Of a stretch of 32,141 nucleotides of DNA, positions 21,624-29,695 are shown piece after piece. The stretch is from SB15 sp964639245. GTDB lineage: Bacteria > Chloroflexota > Anaerolineae > Aggregatilineales > J027. How positions within the stretch are numbered: the first letter of the stretch is position 1; every line of letters begins with the position of its first letter. Location of the stretch: NCBI GenBank assembly GCA_964639245.1, contig CAZXCU010000034.1:1-32141 (forward strand), given 5' to 3'. The position numbers and the translations under genes are program-made. The notes beneath the pieces were generated by a model. It was not told where the DNA came from and made no database searches. It saw only the letters and a program-made list of their open reading frames with translations.

Positions 21624-24446
21624 TCATGTAATAATTTTTATTAAAGTAGCAGAGGCTTTGGATGGACTCTCATACTCCACACAAAAACTGACCTTTGTAC
21701 CTTGCATATCTGCAAATTCACTATCTGTAATATCATCTAATATATTACTAATATGAGCGAATACTGTTTCGACTTCAAGGTCATTGCAACGTATAAATCC
21801 GTAGCCCTTATTGGCTTTTACACTGTTAAAAACGCCTATGTAACGTTCAGGGCTAGTAATTAGGTGTTGTAGCTTAAGATATTTACTTCTAAAACTATCA
21901 TTAGGAAATAAATATGGTAGCCCCTTTTCATATATTACACTAGCGCCAGATAGTTCATCCATGTCAACTAAGAGGAGTATAAGAACATAACAAGCCTGAG
22001 TAAATAATTTTCTTTGTTTAGGATTTAGAGATTTCTGAACTGAAGAAATTATATCACTTAGATATTTTTGTGCATTGATTATATCGTGTTTCTTTTTATA
22101 TAAAAATCCCAACTTTAATCCACACTGCATGTAAGTTTCAATTGTTTTGACATCTGAACTTCCTAAAGCAAAAACTTTGAGCATTATTTCATATCCTGCT
22201 AATGTTTTTTCTATTGAAATATCTAATTGCTTATCTATCTCGTAAATTTCTCCCCAACGATAATAAGCGTCTGCCATAGATGTATATGCAATAATTATGG
22301 AGCGGTTAGTAATTTTATTATCATCATTCTCAGCTAATGTTATTGCTTCTTGGAATAAATTAATTGCATCCTTAAAATTAGAGTCTTGCTTTTCTACATT
22401 ACCTAAAGCTACAAGTACAGATGTTTTGTCCTCAGCTAATCTTAGAGCATTGTCAAGATGCTTACGTGCACTAACATAGTTCGTATGTTTACGCTCTAAT
22501 TCCCCCCAATAATACCAAGATGTTGCATCATGTTGATTAAGCTGAGTTGCTTTTTCAAAAAGTTCTACAGATCTTTCATAATTTTCATTATCCGCTTCTA
22601 TTACTGCCCAGTTGCGGTAAATACTAGCAAAGTTAGGAGCGATTTGAGATGCTCTATTTAATTCTTCAAGCGCTCCATTATAATCTCCTGCCCTATTTCT
22701 ATAGAATGCACTCTGTACATACTTTGTTGCTATAAGCTCTTCCTCACTTCCAGCCCCTAGATACTCAAGCGAAAATTGAAAGTGCTTGACTGCCCTTCTT
22801 CCTTCTTCTACTAAATTTTGAACGCTCTGCAACTTAGATTTTATTCTCTTAAGAGAGTCACTTTTTGAAGTAAGATAGGCCTTTGTCAGAGGAAGCACGC
22901 CATATTTTGTGTTTATTTTATCGCGCGTCTCATCTTTATATTGATTAGGAATCACCAAGGATGTTAGCTCTAATTCGCGCATTGTATTTTCAAAAGTTTC
23001 GTTATCAAAATTTGTTACGTGCATTAACACAGGTTGAGCTAAGTCTTGTTCACTTGATGCTAAACAACATAAAATCAGCTTGGCGTTTTCGCTAAGTAAC
23101 TTATCATATATGTACTCAAAACAAAATTTTGAAATATCACTATTAGTTGAATTAATTGTCTGAACAAAACGATCTATATCAATGTTTAATGAGGCTTGGC
23201 CTACTACCCATTTAATGACTAAAGGATAACCACTCATCCTTTCCACATATGCACGAATTACATCATTTGGAAGTTGAGCTAAAGCCTTTGCAGATTTTTC
23301 TATGGCTACTTTTCTAAATAAATTTATAGCATCGTTAGAACTCATTTCTTTAAGAGGCAAACGGCGCTCTATCTCACCTAAACCAATGCGACTCGTTATT
23401 AAGACTTTATTAGGTAAAGGAATGTCCTTTATAAAATCAATTAAATCAGTATCATCTAATATAGTCTCTAAATTATCAACAATTAATAAGACTCCTAGTT
23501 CTGCACTATCAATTATTACTTCTTGCACTAAGTTTTTCTTTGTAGCAATATCTTTATCCAAATACTCATCAAAGCCAAATGTAGTAAGTATAGCGCTTAG
23601 AACAGCATCAAAAGTACCACCTATGGGTTGCTCAATTTCTTCAATTCCTGTTAGGGTCAAACGGTCTTTTTTGGCGCTAATCCATATCAAGCCATCAAAT
23701 TTTTCAGGATATGAATCCAAAATCTCCTCGCATACATAATGAGCTAAAGCTGTTTTACCTACTCCTCCGGCGCCAGAAACAGTAATAATAGGGTCACGGC
23801 GCTTATCTAACAAACGACGTGATATATCTTTTGTTTCAGTTTTCCTACCTACAAATCCACCATCATACTCATAATCAAGTGGAGGAAGATTATTAATAAG
23901 TTTTGAGATCTTAATATCAACAGACCGTAACACAAAACTATCAGGTATTTCTTCAATAAATTCTTCGGGATTTTTATCTATTCCATTAACTACTGCGCTG
24001 AGTTTGATTCCGTAACCTGCTACTATCTCTAAAACCCAGTTAGCACACTCTAACAAGTCATCTAAATGGCGCATAGTGAAACTGTAAGGTTTATGTGCTA
24101 TCTGATTTCTTAATCCATACAACTTTTGATTAAAATAATCAATATCATCGATATTCTTTTGAGGAACAAAATTTCGCGTCTGGTTTCTATATTTAACAAT
24201 ATCAAATAAGAAGGGAAAGTCGCTATGCTCAAGAAGTTCACGAACTTGGGATAAATCAGATAATTTTACTACTTCATTATATCTTTCACATAATTTATTC
24301 CATATGCCCGTGGGAAACTGGTCACTCCATTGAGAACCATAATTTTCAATAAGTTTATCTGCGAGCCAATTTCTTAAACTATCCTCTATCTCAACCCAAA
24401 CAGCATAGCCAAGCATAGCACGGTACATGGTAGGTTGATTAATCAT
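21624..24446 (-). CDS. HEPN / NB-ARC (STAND) / TPR / cold-shock-domain protein
   Basis: A 940-residue multidomain protein. Residues about 10-145 form a Swt1-like HEPN module with the RNase-type motif R113-N-x3-H118 in LRNQIAHKPYSF. About 195-420 is an NB-ARC/AP-ATPase: GFVGRKTE, Walker A GAGGVGKT (225-232), Walker B LLIVDNLE (320-327), sensor LITSR (349-353) and SGYPLVIKW (the GLPL-type motif). A winged-helix-like part follows, then TPR-type repeats (about 570-860; YRNRAGDYNGALEELNRA, WAVIEADNENYERSVELFEKA). The last 70 residues are a cold-shock domain: GVFNSVKANKGYGFI (RNP1) and VFAHIS (RNP2). Inference: ligand or nucleic acid binding triggers NTP-driven oligomerisation and HEPN RNA cleavage, as in other STAND defence proteins. 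ATG has the strong GAAGGAG site. Base composition is much more AT-rich than neighbours, suggesting transfer. Confidence 0.85.
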   Translation of the reverse strand: MINQPTMYRAMLGYAVWVEIEDSLRNWLADKLIENYGSQWSDQFPTGIWNKLCERYNEVVKLSDLSQVRELLEHSDFPFLFDIVKYRNQTRNFVPQKNIDDIDYFNQKLYGLRNQIAHKPYSFTMRHLDDLLECANWVLEIVAGYGIKLSAVVNGIDKNPEEFIEEIPDSFVLRSVDIKISKLINNLPPLDYEYDGGFVGRKTETKDISRRLLDKRRDPIITVSGAGGVGKTALAHYVCEEILDSYPEKFDGLIWISAKKDRLTLTGIEEIEQPIGGTFDAVLSAILTTFGFDEYLDKDIATKKNLVQEVIIDSAELGVLLIVDNLETILDDTDLIDFIKDIPLPNKVLITSRIGLGEIERRLPLKEMSSNDAINLFRKVAIEKSAKALAQLPNDVIRAYVERMSGYPLVIKWVVGQASLNIDIDRFVQTINSTNSDISKFCFEYIYDKLLSENAKLILCCLASSEQDLAQPVLMHVTNFDNETFENTMRELELTSLVIPNQYKDETRDKINTKYGVLPLTKAYLTSKSDSLKRIKSKLQSVQNLVEEGRRAVKHFQFSLEYLGAGSEEELIATKYVQSAFYRNRAGDYNGALEELNRASQIAPNFASIYRNWAVIEADNENYERSVELFEKATQLNQHDATSWYYWGELERKHTNYVSARKHLDNALRLAEDKTSVLVALGNVEKQDSNFKDAINLFQEAITLAENDDNKITNRSIIIAYTSMADAYYRWGEIYEIDKQLDISIEKTLAGYEIMLKVFALGSSDVKTIETYMQCGLKLGFLYKKKHDIINAQKYLSDIISSVQKSLNPKQRKLFTQACYVLILLLVDMDELSGASVIYEKGLPYLFPNDSFRSKYLKLQHLITSPERYIGVFNSVKANKGYGFIRCNDLEVETVFAHISNILDDITDSEFADMQGTKVSFCVEYESPSKASATLIKIIT

Positions 24447-24460
24447 ATAATTTCTCCTTC

Positions 24461-24474
24461 AATAATATATTATT
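24461..24474. promoter_or_regulatory. 14-bp perfect AT palindrome at the HEPN-STAND promoter
   Basis: AATAATATATTATT is identical to its reverse complement and covers the predicted transcription start (about 24470) of the minus-strand gene. It could be an operator; being all A/T in an AT-rich stretch, chance is a real alternative. Confidence 0.25.
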
Positions 24475-24476
24475 TC

Positions 24477-24505
24477 ATTGTAAATTTTTTCTTTGAAATT
24501 TGCAA
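24477..24505 (-). promoter_or_regulatory. Promoter of the HEPN-STAND gene
   Basis: On the minus strand, TTGCAA (24500-24505) and TACAAT (24477-24482, 5 of 6 to the -10 consensus) are separated by exactly 17 bp. The predicted transcript has a leader of about 24 nt that includes the ribosome site GAAGGAG. Confidence 0.5.
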
Positions 24506-24619
24506 CAATTACATTAGTGTAAACTAAATAAATTTTTAGATAGCATTAGCTTTTAAGGAAGTTACAAGTATAGTTAAGACTTAGTAAGATAAACTCTATC
24601 TATCAAAGGAACATACACG

Positions 24620-25330
24620 ATGGACACTCCACCCACTTCTGAATTTCCGGCTGGATGGGAATTGTTATTCCAGCATGGGGTTTTTCCACCCCGTTACCAG
24701 ACCCTCGCTGCACCGAATGAAAGTGTGGTTGCATGGGCGGATACCCTTCCCGCAGGCTGTTCGGTGCTGGATGTGGGCTGCGGCGTGGGGCGGCATGTGG
24801 TCTATCTGGGTGGACGGGGTTTCAAAATGGCGGGGATGGATGTTTCCCCCACCGGAATTCAGCAAACACAGGCGGCCTGCGCGGAACATCAGATGGCCTT
24901 TGATGGACGGGTCGCGGATATGCTCGCCCTGCCATGGGAGGAGGCCACCTTTGACGCGGTGCTGTCCACTTCGACCCTGAGTCATAATCGTGTAGCAGAT
25001 ATTCAGACCAGCATCCATGAAATTCATCGCGTCTTGAAACCCGGTGGCCTCTTTTTAGCCGATTTTCCGCATCGAGACACGCTTGCCTATCAACGGGTGC
25101 GCGAACAAACCGCCCGTGGCAAAATTTCCGAAATTGAACCGCATACCTTCATGGATGAAACCCCGCAATTTGACCGCACCGACGATGCGTTTTTGCCCCA
25201 CCATTTCACCGATGAAGCGGGTGTGCGCCAATTTTTACACGCCTTTCAAATTCTCAAATTGTGGGCAGATTTGCCACAGGGCAGCCAAAGTCAGCGCGGT
25301 TATTGGGTAGTCTGGGCGCAAAAATCCTAG
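24620..25330 (+). CDS. Class I SAM-dependent methyltransferase
   Basis: A 236-residue soluble enzyme. Motif I is VLDVGCGVGRHVVYL (about 50-64), followed by the acidic residue of strand two in MAGMDVSP, a motif II-like ATFDAVLSTSTLSHN and RVLKPGGLFLADF. These bind S-adenosylmethionine in the Methyltransf_11/25 group. The substrate is unknown; the C-terminal half is short and gives no family-specific hint. AAAGGA at 24605-24610 is well placed before the ATG. The gene is divergent from the AT-rich HEPN-STAND gene and its own composition is like the bulk of the window, so the island boundary lies close to its start. Confidence 0.85.
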   Translation: MDTPPTSEFPAGWELLFQHGVFPPRYQTLAAPNESVVAWADTLPAGCSVLDVGCGVGRHVVYLGGRGFKMAGMDVSPTGIQQTQAACAEHQMAFDGRVADMLALPWEEATFDAVLSTSTLSHNRVADIQTSIHEIHRVLKPGGLFLADFPHRDTLAYQRVREQTARGKISEIEPHTFMDETPQFDRTDDAFLPHHFTDEAGVRQFLHAFQILKLWADLPQGSQSQRGYWVVWAQKS

Positions 25331-25333
25331 CAA

Positions 25334-25362
25334 TTGGTTTTATTCTGACGACGCGGTATAAT
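25334..25362 (+). promoter_or_regulatory. Promoter of ruvA, predicted leaderless transcript
   Basis: TTGGTT (25334-25339) and a perfect TATAAT (25357-25362) are separated by 17 bp. The expected transcription start, about 7 bp after the -10, falls at about 25369, only 2 nt before the ruvA ATG, and no ribosome site is visible. Confidence 0.6.
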
Positions 25363-25370
25363 CGCTATCT

Positions 25371-25946
25371 ATGATTGACCGCGTACAAGGCACTGTCGTA
25401 GACCGTTCCGACCATCATCTCACCGTCATGGTGGGCGGGGTTGGGCTGCATATCAACGTTACCCGCGCTGCCCTGCAAAAAGTAGACGGACACCAAGTTG
25501 ATTTATTGACTCATCTGATTGTGCGGGAAGATGCCCTCACCCTGTTTGGCTTCCCCGATGAGCAGGAACGCAGTGTTTTTGAAGCACTGATGAAAGTCAA
25601 CGGTGTGGGGCCGCGTTTGGCGGTGGCGATTTTGAACACCCTCAGCATCGACCAACTGCGGAATGCGGTCAGCCGCGAAACCCCCGAAGTCCTGACCCGT
25701 GTTCCCGGCGTAGGCAAAAAAACTGCCCAAAAAATTGTGCTGGAACTGAAAGACAAAATCGGTTGGAAACTTGGGCTGGATGCTGCGCCCTCTCTCACCA
25801 GTGATATTGATGCGGATGTCTTGGCAACCCTCACCGCGCTTGGCTACAGCATTGTCGAAGCCCAGAGCGCCATTCAAGCGATCCCCCGCGAAGCCCCGCA
25901 AGATATTGAAGAACGGGTGCGGCTGGCACTCCAATATTTCACGTAA
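25371..25946 (+). CDS. ruvA: Holliday junction DNA-binding subunit RuvA
   Basis: A 191-residue RuvA, close to the usual length of about 200. Domain I (1-64) is the OB fold starting MIDRVQGTVVDRS, with YLGGVGLHI-type strand and LFGFPDEQERSVFEALMKV. Domain II holds two helix-hairpin-helix motifs, VNGVGPRLAVAIL and VPGVGKKTAQKIVLELKDKI, which contact the phosphate backbone of the four-way junction. Domain III (about 147-191), ADVLATLTALGY..EAQSAI, binds the RuvB motor. The acidic pin is formed by residues near E55-D56-type positions (REDALTL). With RuvB it drives branch migration in recombination repair. Neither ruvB nor ruvC lies beside it. Preceded by a promoter whose start nearly coincides with the ATG. 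Confidence 0.95.
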   Translation: MIDRVQGTVVDRSDHHLTVMVGGVGLHINVTRAALQKVDGHQVDLLTHLIVREDALTLFGFPDEQERSVFEALMKVNGVGPRLAVAILNTLSIDQLRNAVSRETPEVLTRVPGVGKKTAQKIVLELKDKIGWKLGLDAAPSLTSDIDADVLATLTALGYSIVEAQSAIQAIPREAPQDIEERVRLALQYFT

Positions 25947-26025
25947 ATTTTCGTAGCAAATTCACATTCAGTCTCATCGTGCTGTGCTAAAATAACCGCA
26001 GCTTAACCTAGCCTTTGGGTGTTGC

Positions 26026-27708
26026 ATGGACACACACACACGTACTCTTCGCCGCGTCGTCGCTGCCCTCATCCAGCCATCCCCCCATTTAACCCAACGG
26101 GATGAACAGCGCAAAGCCAAATTGCTCTCCACGATTCTTGCATCCTTTATCCCTATAGAAATCATTACCATCGTTTGGTCGTATTTTTATTACCCAGATA
26201 CCTTTTTTCCCCCCACCCATGTCACAGTGGTGCTGTTTGTCAGCAGCTTGTTTTTTATCGCCATGTATGCGTTAAGCCGCACCCATTACCTTACCCTAAC
26301 CGCTTATTTAACAATTGGTGGGCTAACCCTCGCCATTTTTATCGCCTCCATTCCCCAGACCGAAGCCGGGATTGAATTGGGAATGCTCACTTACCTGCCG
26401 CTGTCTGTCATCGTTACCAGTGTGTTGCTGTCATGGAAGGCAAGCATCTACGTCTTAGTTGCCTGCATTGTGGGAATGCTGCTTTTTCCATTTTTGTTTT
26501 TTGAGAATCACCTGACCATCCTCTTGGATTGGATGATTCAAGTGGTCGCGGTTTCTTCAACTGCCATTATCGCCAACTATTTTACTACCCTATTAGAACA
26601 AGACCGCCGCGCTGAAATCCGCGAGAATGAGCAAATGCTCCGCTTGACCACTGAAAACATGGAAGATGTGATTGCACTGGTTAGCCCCGAAGGCCACTAC
26701 CGATACATCAGTTCTTCTTTGGAACGTCTGACCGGACACCCCACCCACCTTGTCATGCACCATGCCGCACGCTTTTGGGCAAAATACATTCATCCCGACG
26801 ATTTGCCCCAAGTTAAGCAAGCATTCCGTACCACGCTGGAAGAACACACCCCCACCACCTATCAATACCGTTTCACCTGCGCGGACGGGCGGCAAATCTG
26901 GTTTGAGACCATCGCCGCACCGTTTATGGATGAAAATGGGAACTACGATGGCATCATCCTCACCAGCCGCAACATGACCGAACGCAAGGAAAATGAGGCC
27001 ATCGCCCTGCGTGTGGCGGTGCAAAATGAACGCATCAGCACCCTTGAAACCTTCATTAACAATATGTCGCACGATTTAAAAACGCCCATTTCCGTGCTGA
27101 ATACCTCGATTTATTTGTTGGAAAAACAAACCAACCCCGAAAAACGCCAGCATCATTTGAATGTCCTGAAACAGCAAGCCAGCCATTTAGAGCAGTTGGT
27201 GGAAGATATGCTCATGATTATTCGCTTGGATAACACGACCACCTATCATTTTTCCGAAACAAGTTTAGGAAGCATTTTAACCACCATCAATATGCGCTTC
27301 ACGGATGTCGCCGCCCAAAAACACATTCAACTCCGCCTTGAACAGCCTTTCCCCCAAACCCCGCTCCAAGCGGACAGCGAAAAACTGTGTCAGGCACTTG
27401 GCGCAATTGTCCAAAATTCGATTGCGTACACCCCCAACGGCGGGGCAATCACCTTGCGCGGCGGGCAGCAAAACGGCCATCTGGTGATTGAGGTTGAGGA
27501 TACAGGCATCGGCATCGGGGCAGACGATTTACCGCATATTTTTGAGCGTTTTTACCGTGCTGACAGCGCTCGGTCAAGTTACACAGGCGGAACAGGCTTG
27601 GGGTTGTCCATTGCACAGAAAATTATTGAATCACATGGTGGAAAAATCGAAGCGACAAGCACACTCGGCGCGGGCAGCAAATTTCAGATTCGCCTCCCCA
27701 CCCACTGA
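26026..27708 (+). CDS. Six-TM membrane PAS histidine kinase
   Basis: A 560-residue sensor kinase. About six hydrophobic segments span residues 35-186 with very short loops, resembling a 5-7TM sensor that detects signals within or at the membrane. A coiled coil (190-208) leads to a PAS domain of the PAS_3 kind (about 208-320; HPDDLPQVKQAFR, FTCADGRQIWFE). HisKA has H349 in NNMSHDLKTPISVL; the ATPase domain has N464, VEDTGIGIG (490-498) and GGTGLGLSIAQKI. This kinase core is strikingly like that of the four-PAS kinase at 29.7-31.9 kb, including DLPHIFERFYRAD. No response regulator is adjacent, so partners are encoded elsewhere. It converges with a methyltransferase 10 bp away. Confidence 0.9.
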   Translation: MDTHTRTLRRVVAALIQPSPHLTQRDEQRKAKLLSTILASFIPIEIITIVWSYFYYPDTFFPPTHVTVVLFVSSLFFIAMYALSRTHYLTLTAYLTIGGLTLAIFIASIPQTEAGIELGMLTYLPLSVIVTSVLLSWKASIYVLVACIVGMLLFPFLFFENHLTILLDWMIQVVAVSSTAIIANYFTTLLEQDRRAEIRENEQMLRLTTENMEDVIALVSPEGHYRYISSSLERLTGHPTHLVMHHAARFWAKYIHPDDLPQVKQAFRTTLEEHTPTTYQYRFTCADGRQIWFETIAAPFMDENGNYDGIILTSRNMTERKENEAIALRVAVQNERISTLETFINNMSHDLKTPISVLNTSIYLLEKQTNPEKRQHHLNVLKQQASHLEQLVEDMLMIIRLDNTTTYHFSETSLGSILTTINMRFTDVAAQKHIQLRLEQPFPQTPLQADSEKLCQALGAIVQNSIAYTPNGGAITLRGGQQNGHLVIEVEDTGIGIGADDLPHIFERFYRADSARSSYTGGTGLGLSIAQKIIESHGGKIEATSTLGAGSKFQIRLPTH

Positions 27709-27718
27709 AAACCCGCCT

Positions 27719-28426
27719 TTAGACAGCCTTCCGCGCCACGACAAATAAAAAGACGGGTTGCTGCATCAGGCTCGCATATTCCTGCGGCGCAACGGTTCGC
27801 ATGGCTGGTGCGGGCTGGGGTTCAATCATTTTTTCCAGCACCAAGCCCGACTCCAAAAGGGGGGTCACGACGGCTTCCAACGGACGATGATACATCTTGA
27901 GAATAGGGTATGGTTCACCAAAATTTCGCCACACCGATTCATACAATTGAGTCGTGAAATAGCCCCGGTGGTTATCCACCGCGTTTAAATCGGTCATCGG
28001 GTGCATACAGGAAAAAATGAATCGTCCGTTAGGCGCTAAAATGCGCTTAATTTCCGCGAATACCCCCGCCCAATCCGCGATATAATGCAACACCAGCGAA
28101 CTCACCACCCCATCAAACGAGTCGGGTTGGGCAAAGGCAAGCGGTTGCGACAAATCCGCCTGCACAACATGGGCTTTTCCCTGTGTGCGCTGGTGGGTCA
28201 TCGCCACAAATTCTGGCATCAGGTCAAAGGCGGTGACACTTGCCCCCTGATTAAGCAGCCATTCCGCATATTCCCCCGCCCCGCAGCCCGCATCCAAGAC
28301 CCGCTTGCCCGCCATATTTTCTAACAACGACAGCATCACGGGTTTTTCGTAATATAAACGGACAGGATGCGCTTGAATGGTGTTGGCGTAGCGGTGGGTA
28401 AACCCCTGATAATTCGAATCAGTCAT
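27719..28426 (-). CDS. Class I SAM-dependent methyltransferase (UbiE/COQ5-like)
   Basis: A 235-residue enzyme. Motif I VLDAGCGAGEYAEWL (about 43-57), the acidic end of strand two in VTAFDLMPEF, ADLSQPLAF, FDGVVSSLVLHYIADW and ILAPNGRFIFSCMHP are the SAM-binding and post-motif elements of the Methyltransf_11 group. The tail (FFTTQLYESVW, EPYPILKMYHRPLEAV) is typical of small-molecule methyltransferases of unclear substrate. Its ATG overlaps the stop of the STAS-like gene upstream by 4 bp, so the two are co-translated from one message. It converges on the membrane histidine kinase with a 10-bp gap between stops. Confidence 0.85.
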   Translation of the reverse strand: MTDSNYQGFTHRYANTIQAHPVRLYYEKPVMLSLLENMAGKRVLDAGCGAGEYAEWLLNQGASVTAFDLMPEFVAMTHQRTQGKAHVVQADLSQPLAFAQPDSFDGVVSSLVLHYIADWAGVFAEIKRILAPNGRFIFSCMHPMTDLNAVDNHRGYFTTQLYESVWRNFGEPYPILKMYHRPLEAVVTPLLESGLVLEKMIEPQPAPAMRTVAPQEYASLMQQPVFLFVVARKAV

Positions 28427-28827
28427 TCAGGTACATCCATCGTGAGAATAAGTGCCTCTAAGGATTCATCCACATCAGCTAAAAACGCCAGTGCATCGGC
28501 TAAATTTTCAAAAGCACGGTGTTTGACCTGCTGGGGCTGCGCCATCATTTCAGTCATCAAGGCTTGCAGTTTATTCGAACGCAGGGTCAATACCCACCCT
28601 GTGGTCGGGCTGCCACGTTCCTTAAAATTTTGGACGAGCGCTTTGGGGTCAATCTCAAATTTTTCCGCGCCGCGTGTATCGACAATCCCATGCACAATTT
28701 CTGGGGAACTTGCCCCATATTGAATTAACGTGTCGTCTATTGCCAACGATTCTTCAAGGACAACCGTTCCCCACTGGCGAATATACACCAAGCGACCTTC
28801 AATGAACCAGCGATGTTCAAATGGCAT
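28423..28827 (-). CDS. STAS-like small protein
   Basis: A 134-residue soluble protein with the strand-helix order of the STAS-like group: WFIEGRLVYIRQWGTVVLEESLAIDDTL, EIVHGIVDTRGAEKF, GWVLTLRSNKLQALMTEMMAQ, then AFENLADALAFLADVDE. The layout parallels the tandem STAS-like pair at 19-20 kb (strand, helix, Y-D-T/A-T turn, long basic middle, F-x-x-x-x-A-L-x-x-L end), although identity is low. Likely a protein-interaction regulator; no catalytic residue is visible. The start has AGGTG a few bases upstream. It is the first gene of a two-gene unit with the methyltransferase, overlapping it by 4 bp. Confidence 0.6.
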   Translation of the reverse strand: MPFEHRWFIEGRLVYIRQWGTVVLEESLAIDDTLIQYGASSPEIVHGIVDTRGAEKFEIDPKALVQNFKERGSPTTGWVLTLRSNKLQALMTEMMAQPQQVKHRAFENLADALAFLADVDESLEALILTMDVPE

Positions 28828-28974
28828 GAATCACCTCAGCATATCTAAAGATAGATTATAGCAAGATGTGGCTCATCTTGGCAAAATGCTTCCCATCGAT
28901 TTTTGCAGGTTGAACGGCATTTGAAAGAAGATACACGTGCAGCACCGCAAAGTTCAAGGGGAATTTCAGTTTAC

Positions 28975-29101
28975 TAACTGACCTTACGCAATGCGGGAAA
29001 ATCCCCACCCTCAATCCCTCCCCAATGCTTTGGGGAGGGAAGTCGAAGGCAGGGTGAGGTCAAGAAATATCCCCAAAACTCTATTCTGCGTAAAGTAAGT
29101 T
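28975..29101. mobile_element. MITE-like element, complete copy (about 127 bp)
   Basis: Terminal inverted repeats AACTGACCTTACGCA (28976-28990) and its partner at 29087-29101 pair at 13 of 15 positions. An 11-bp stem TCCCTCCCCAA (29015-29025) / TTGGGGAGGGA (29030-29040) sits at its centre, so the whole unit can fold on itself. It has no coding capacity. TA is present on both outer flanks (28974-28976 and 29101-29102 area), compatible with a TA target duplication. A second copy starts the window. It fills most of the 345-bp gap between 28828 and 29172; nothing else is seen in 28828-28970. Confidence 0.65.
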
Positions 29102-29120
29102 ATGGCTTAATTTTTTATTC

Positions 29121-29147
29121 CCCCCTCTCTATTCATTGGAGAGGGGG
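29121..29147. repeat. G-rich hairpin repeat
   Basis: CCCCCTCTC (29121-29129) pairs with GAGAGGGGG (29139-29147) around a 9-nt loop and is followed by GTGAGG repeats to about 29163. The same design recurs at 32055-32081. It may end transcription of the DUF5519 gene on the minus strand, whose stop is 26 bp away. Confidence 0.55.
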
Positions 29148-29172
29148 TGAGGGGGTGAGGTCAGCTTTCGGG

Positions 29173-29583
29173 TTACTCAAACAGCAGCGCGGTTTGTTGA
29201 TCATCCAAGTGCAGCTTCCGCACTTCTTGAATCACTTCCGCACCTGTGACCATCTCCGGCGCGGCGCGATGAAATCGAATGAGCTTATGCACATACGCCA
29301 AACGCAGCAACCACAATGCGTGATGCACCGCCGCTTTGCAAGTGACCGAAAAACTCACCCACCCCGACTCAGGATAGAGGAGATGCGGTTCGGCCTTGCC
29401 CGTCGCCACCAGATACCGCCCCAGCGCTTTGGGCAGCGACACACTCAACATCCCGTTTTCATGCAGATGTCCAATTTGGCGCGTGTTCAGCGAAAATTCT
29501 AACCCTCCATACCGAGAATCTTCAATCATCAACGAAGGCCAGGTGGCGATGTCATCGGCGATATATGCAATGCAATCAAACAT
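29173..29583 (-). CDS. DUF5519 / luciferase-domain family protein
   Basis: A 136-residue soluble protein. The segments GGLEFSLNTRQIGHLHENGMLSVSLPKALGRYLVATGKAEPHLLYPESGWVSFSV, quoted here as landmarks only by their core motifs QIGHLHENG, GKAEPH and ESGWVSF, match the DUF5519 ('luciferase domain-containing') family: R/Q-IGH-H, LP-xxR-x-x-L-x-x-G-AEPH, PDSGWVSF. The family's activity is not known despite the name. The C-terminal part ALWLLRLAYVHKLIRF is the family's closing helix. No strong ribosome site. It lies 112 bp downstream of the four-PAS kinase on the same strand and may be read with it. Confidence 0.75.
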   Translation of the reverse strand: MFDCIAYIADDIATWPSLMIEDSRYGGLEFSLNTRQIGHLHENGMLSVSLPKALGRYLVATGKAEPHLLYPESGWVSFSVTCKAAVHHALWLLRLAYVHKLIRFHRAAPEMVTGAEVIQEVRKLHLDDQQTALLFE

Positions 29584-29695
29584 GAAGGCTTTCCCATTTA
29601 AACTGACTCTGTGATACCCTTAGGATAGCACACTGCCGCAAAATGAGATTACGTCAGTTTCACCAATTTCGGAATTTTGCACTTGTGAAAAATCG

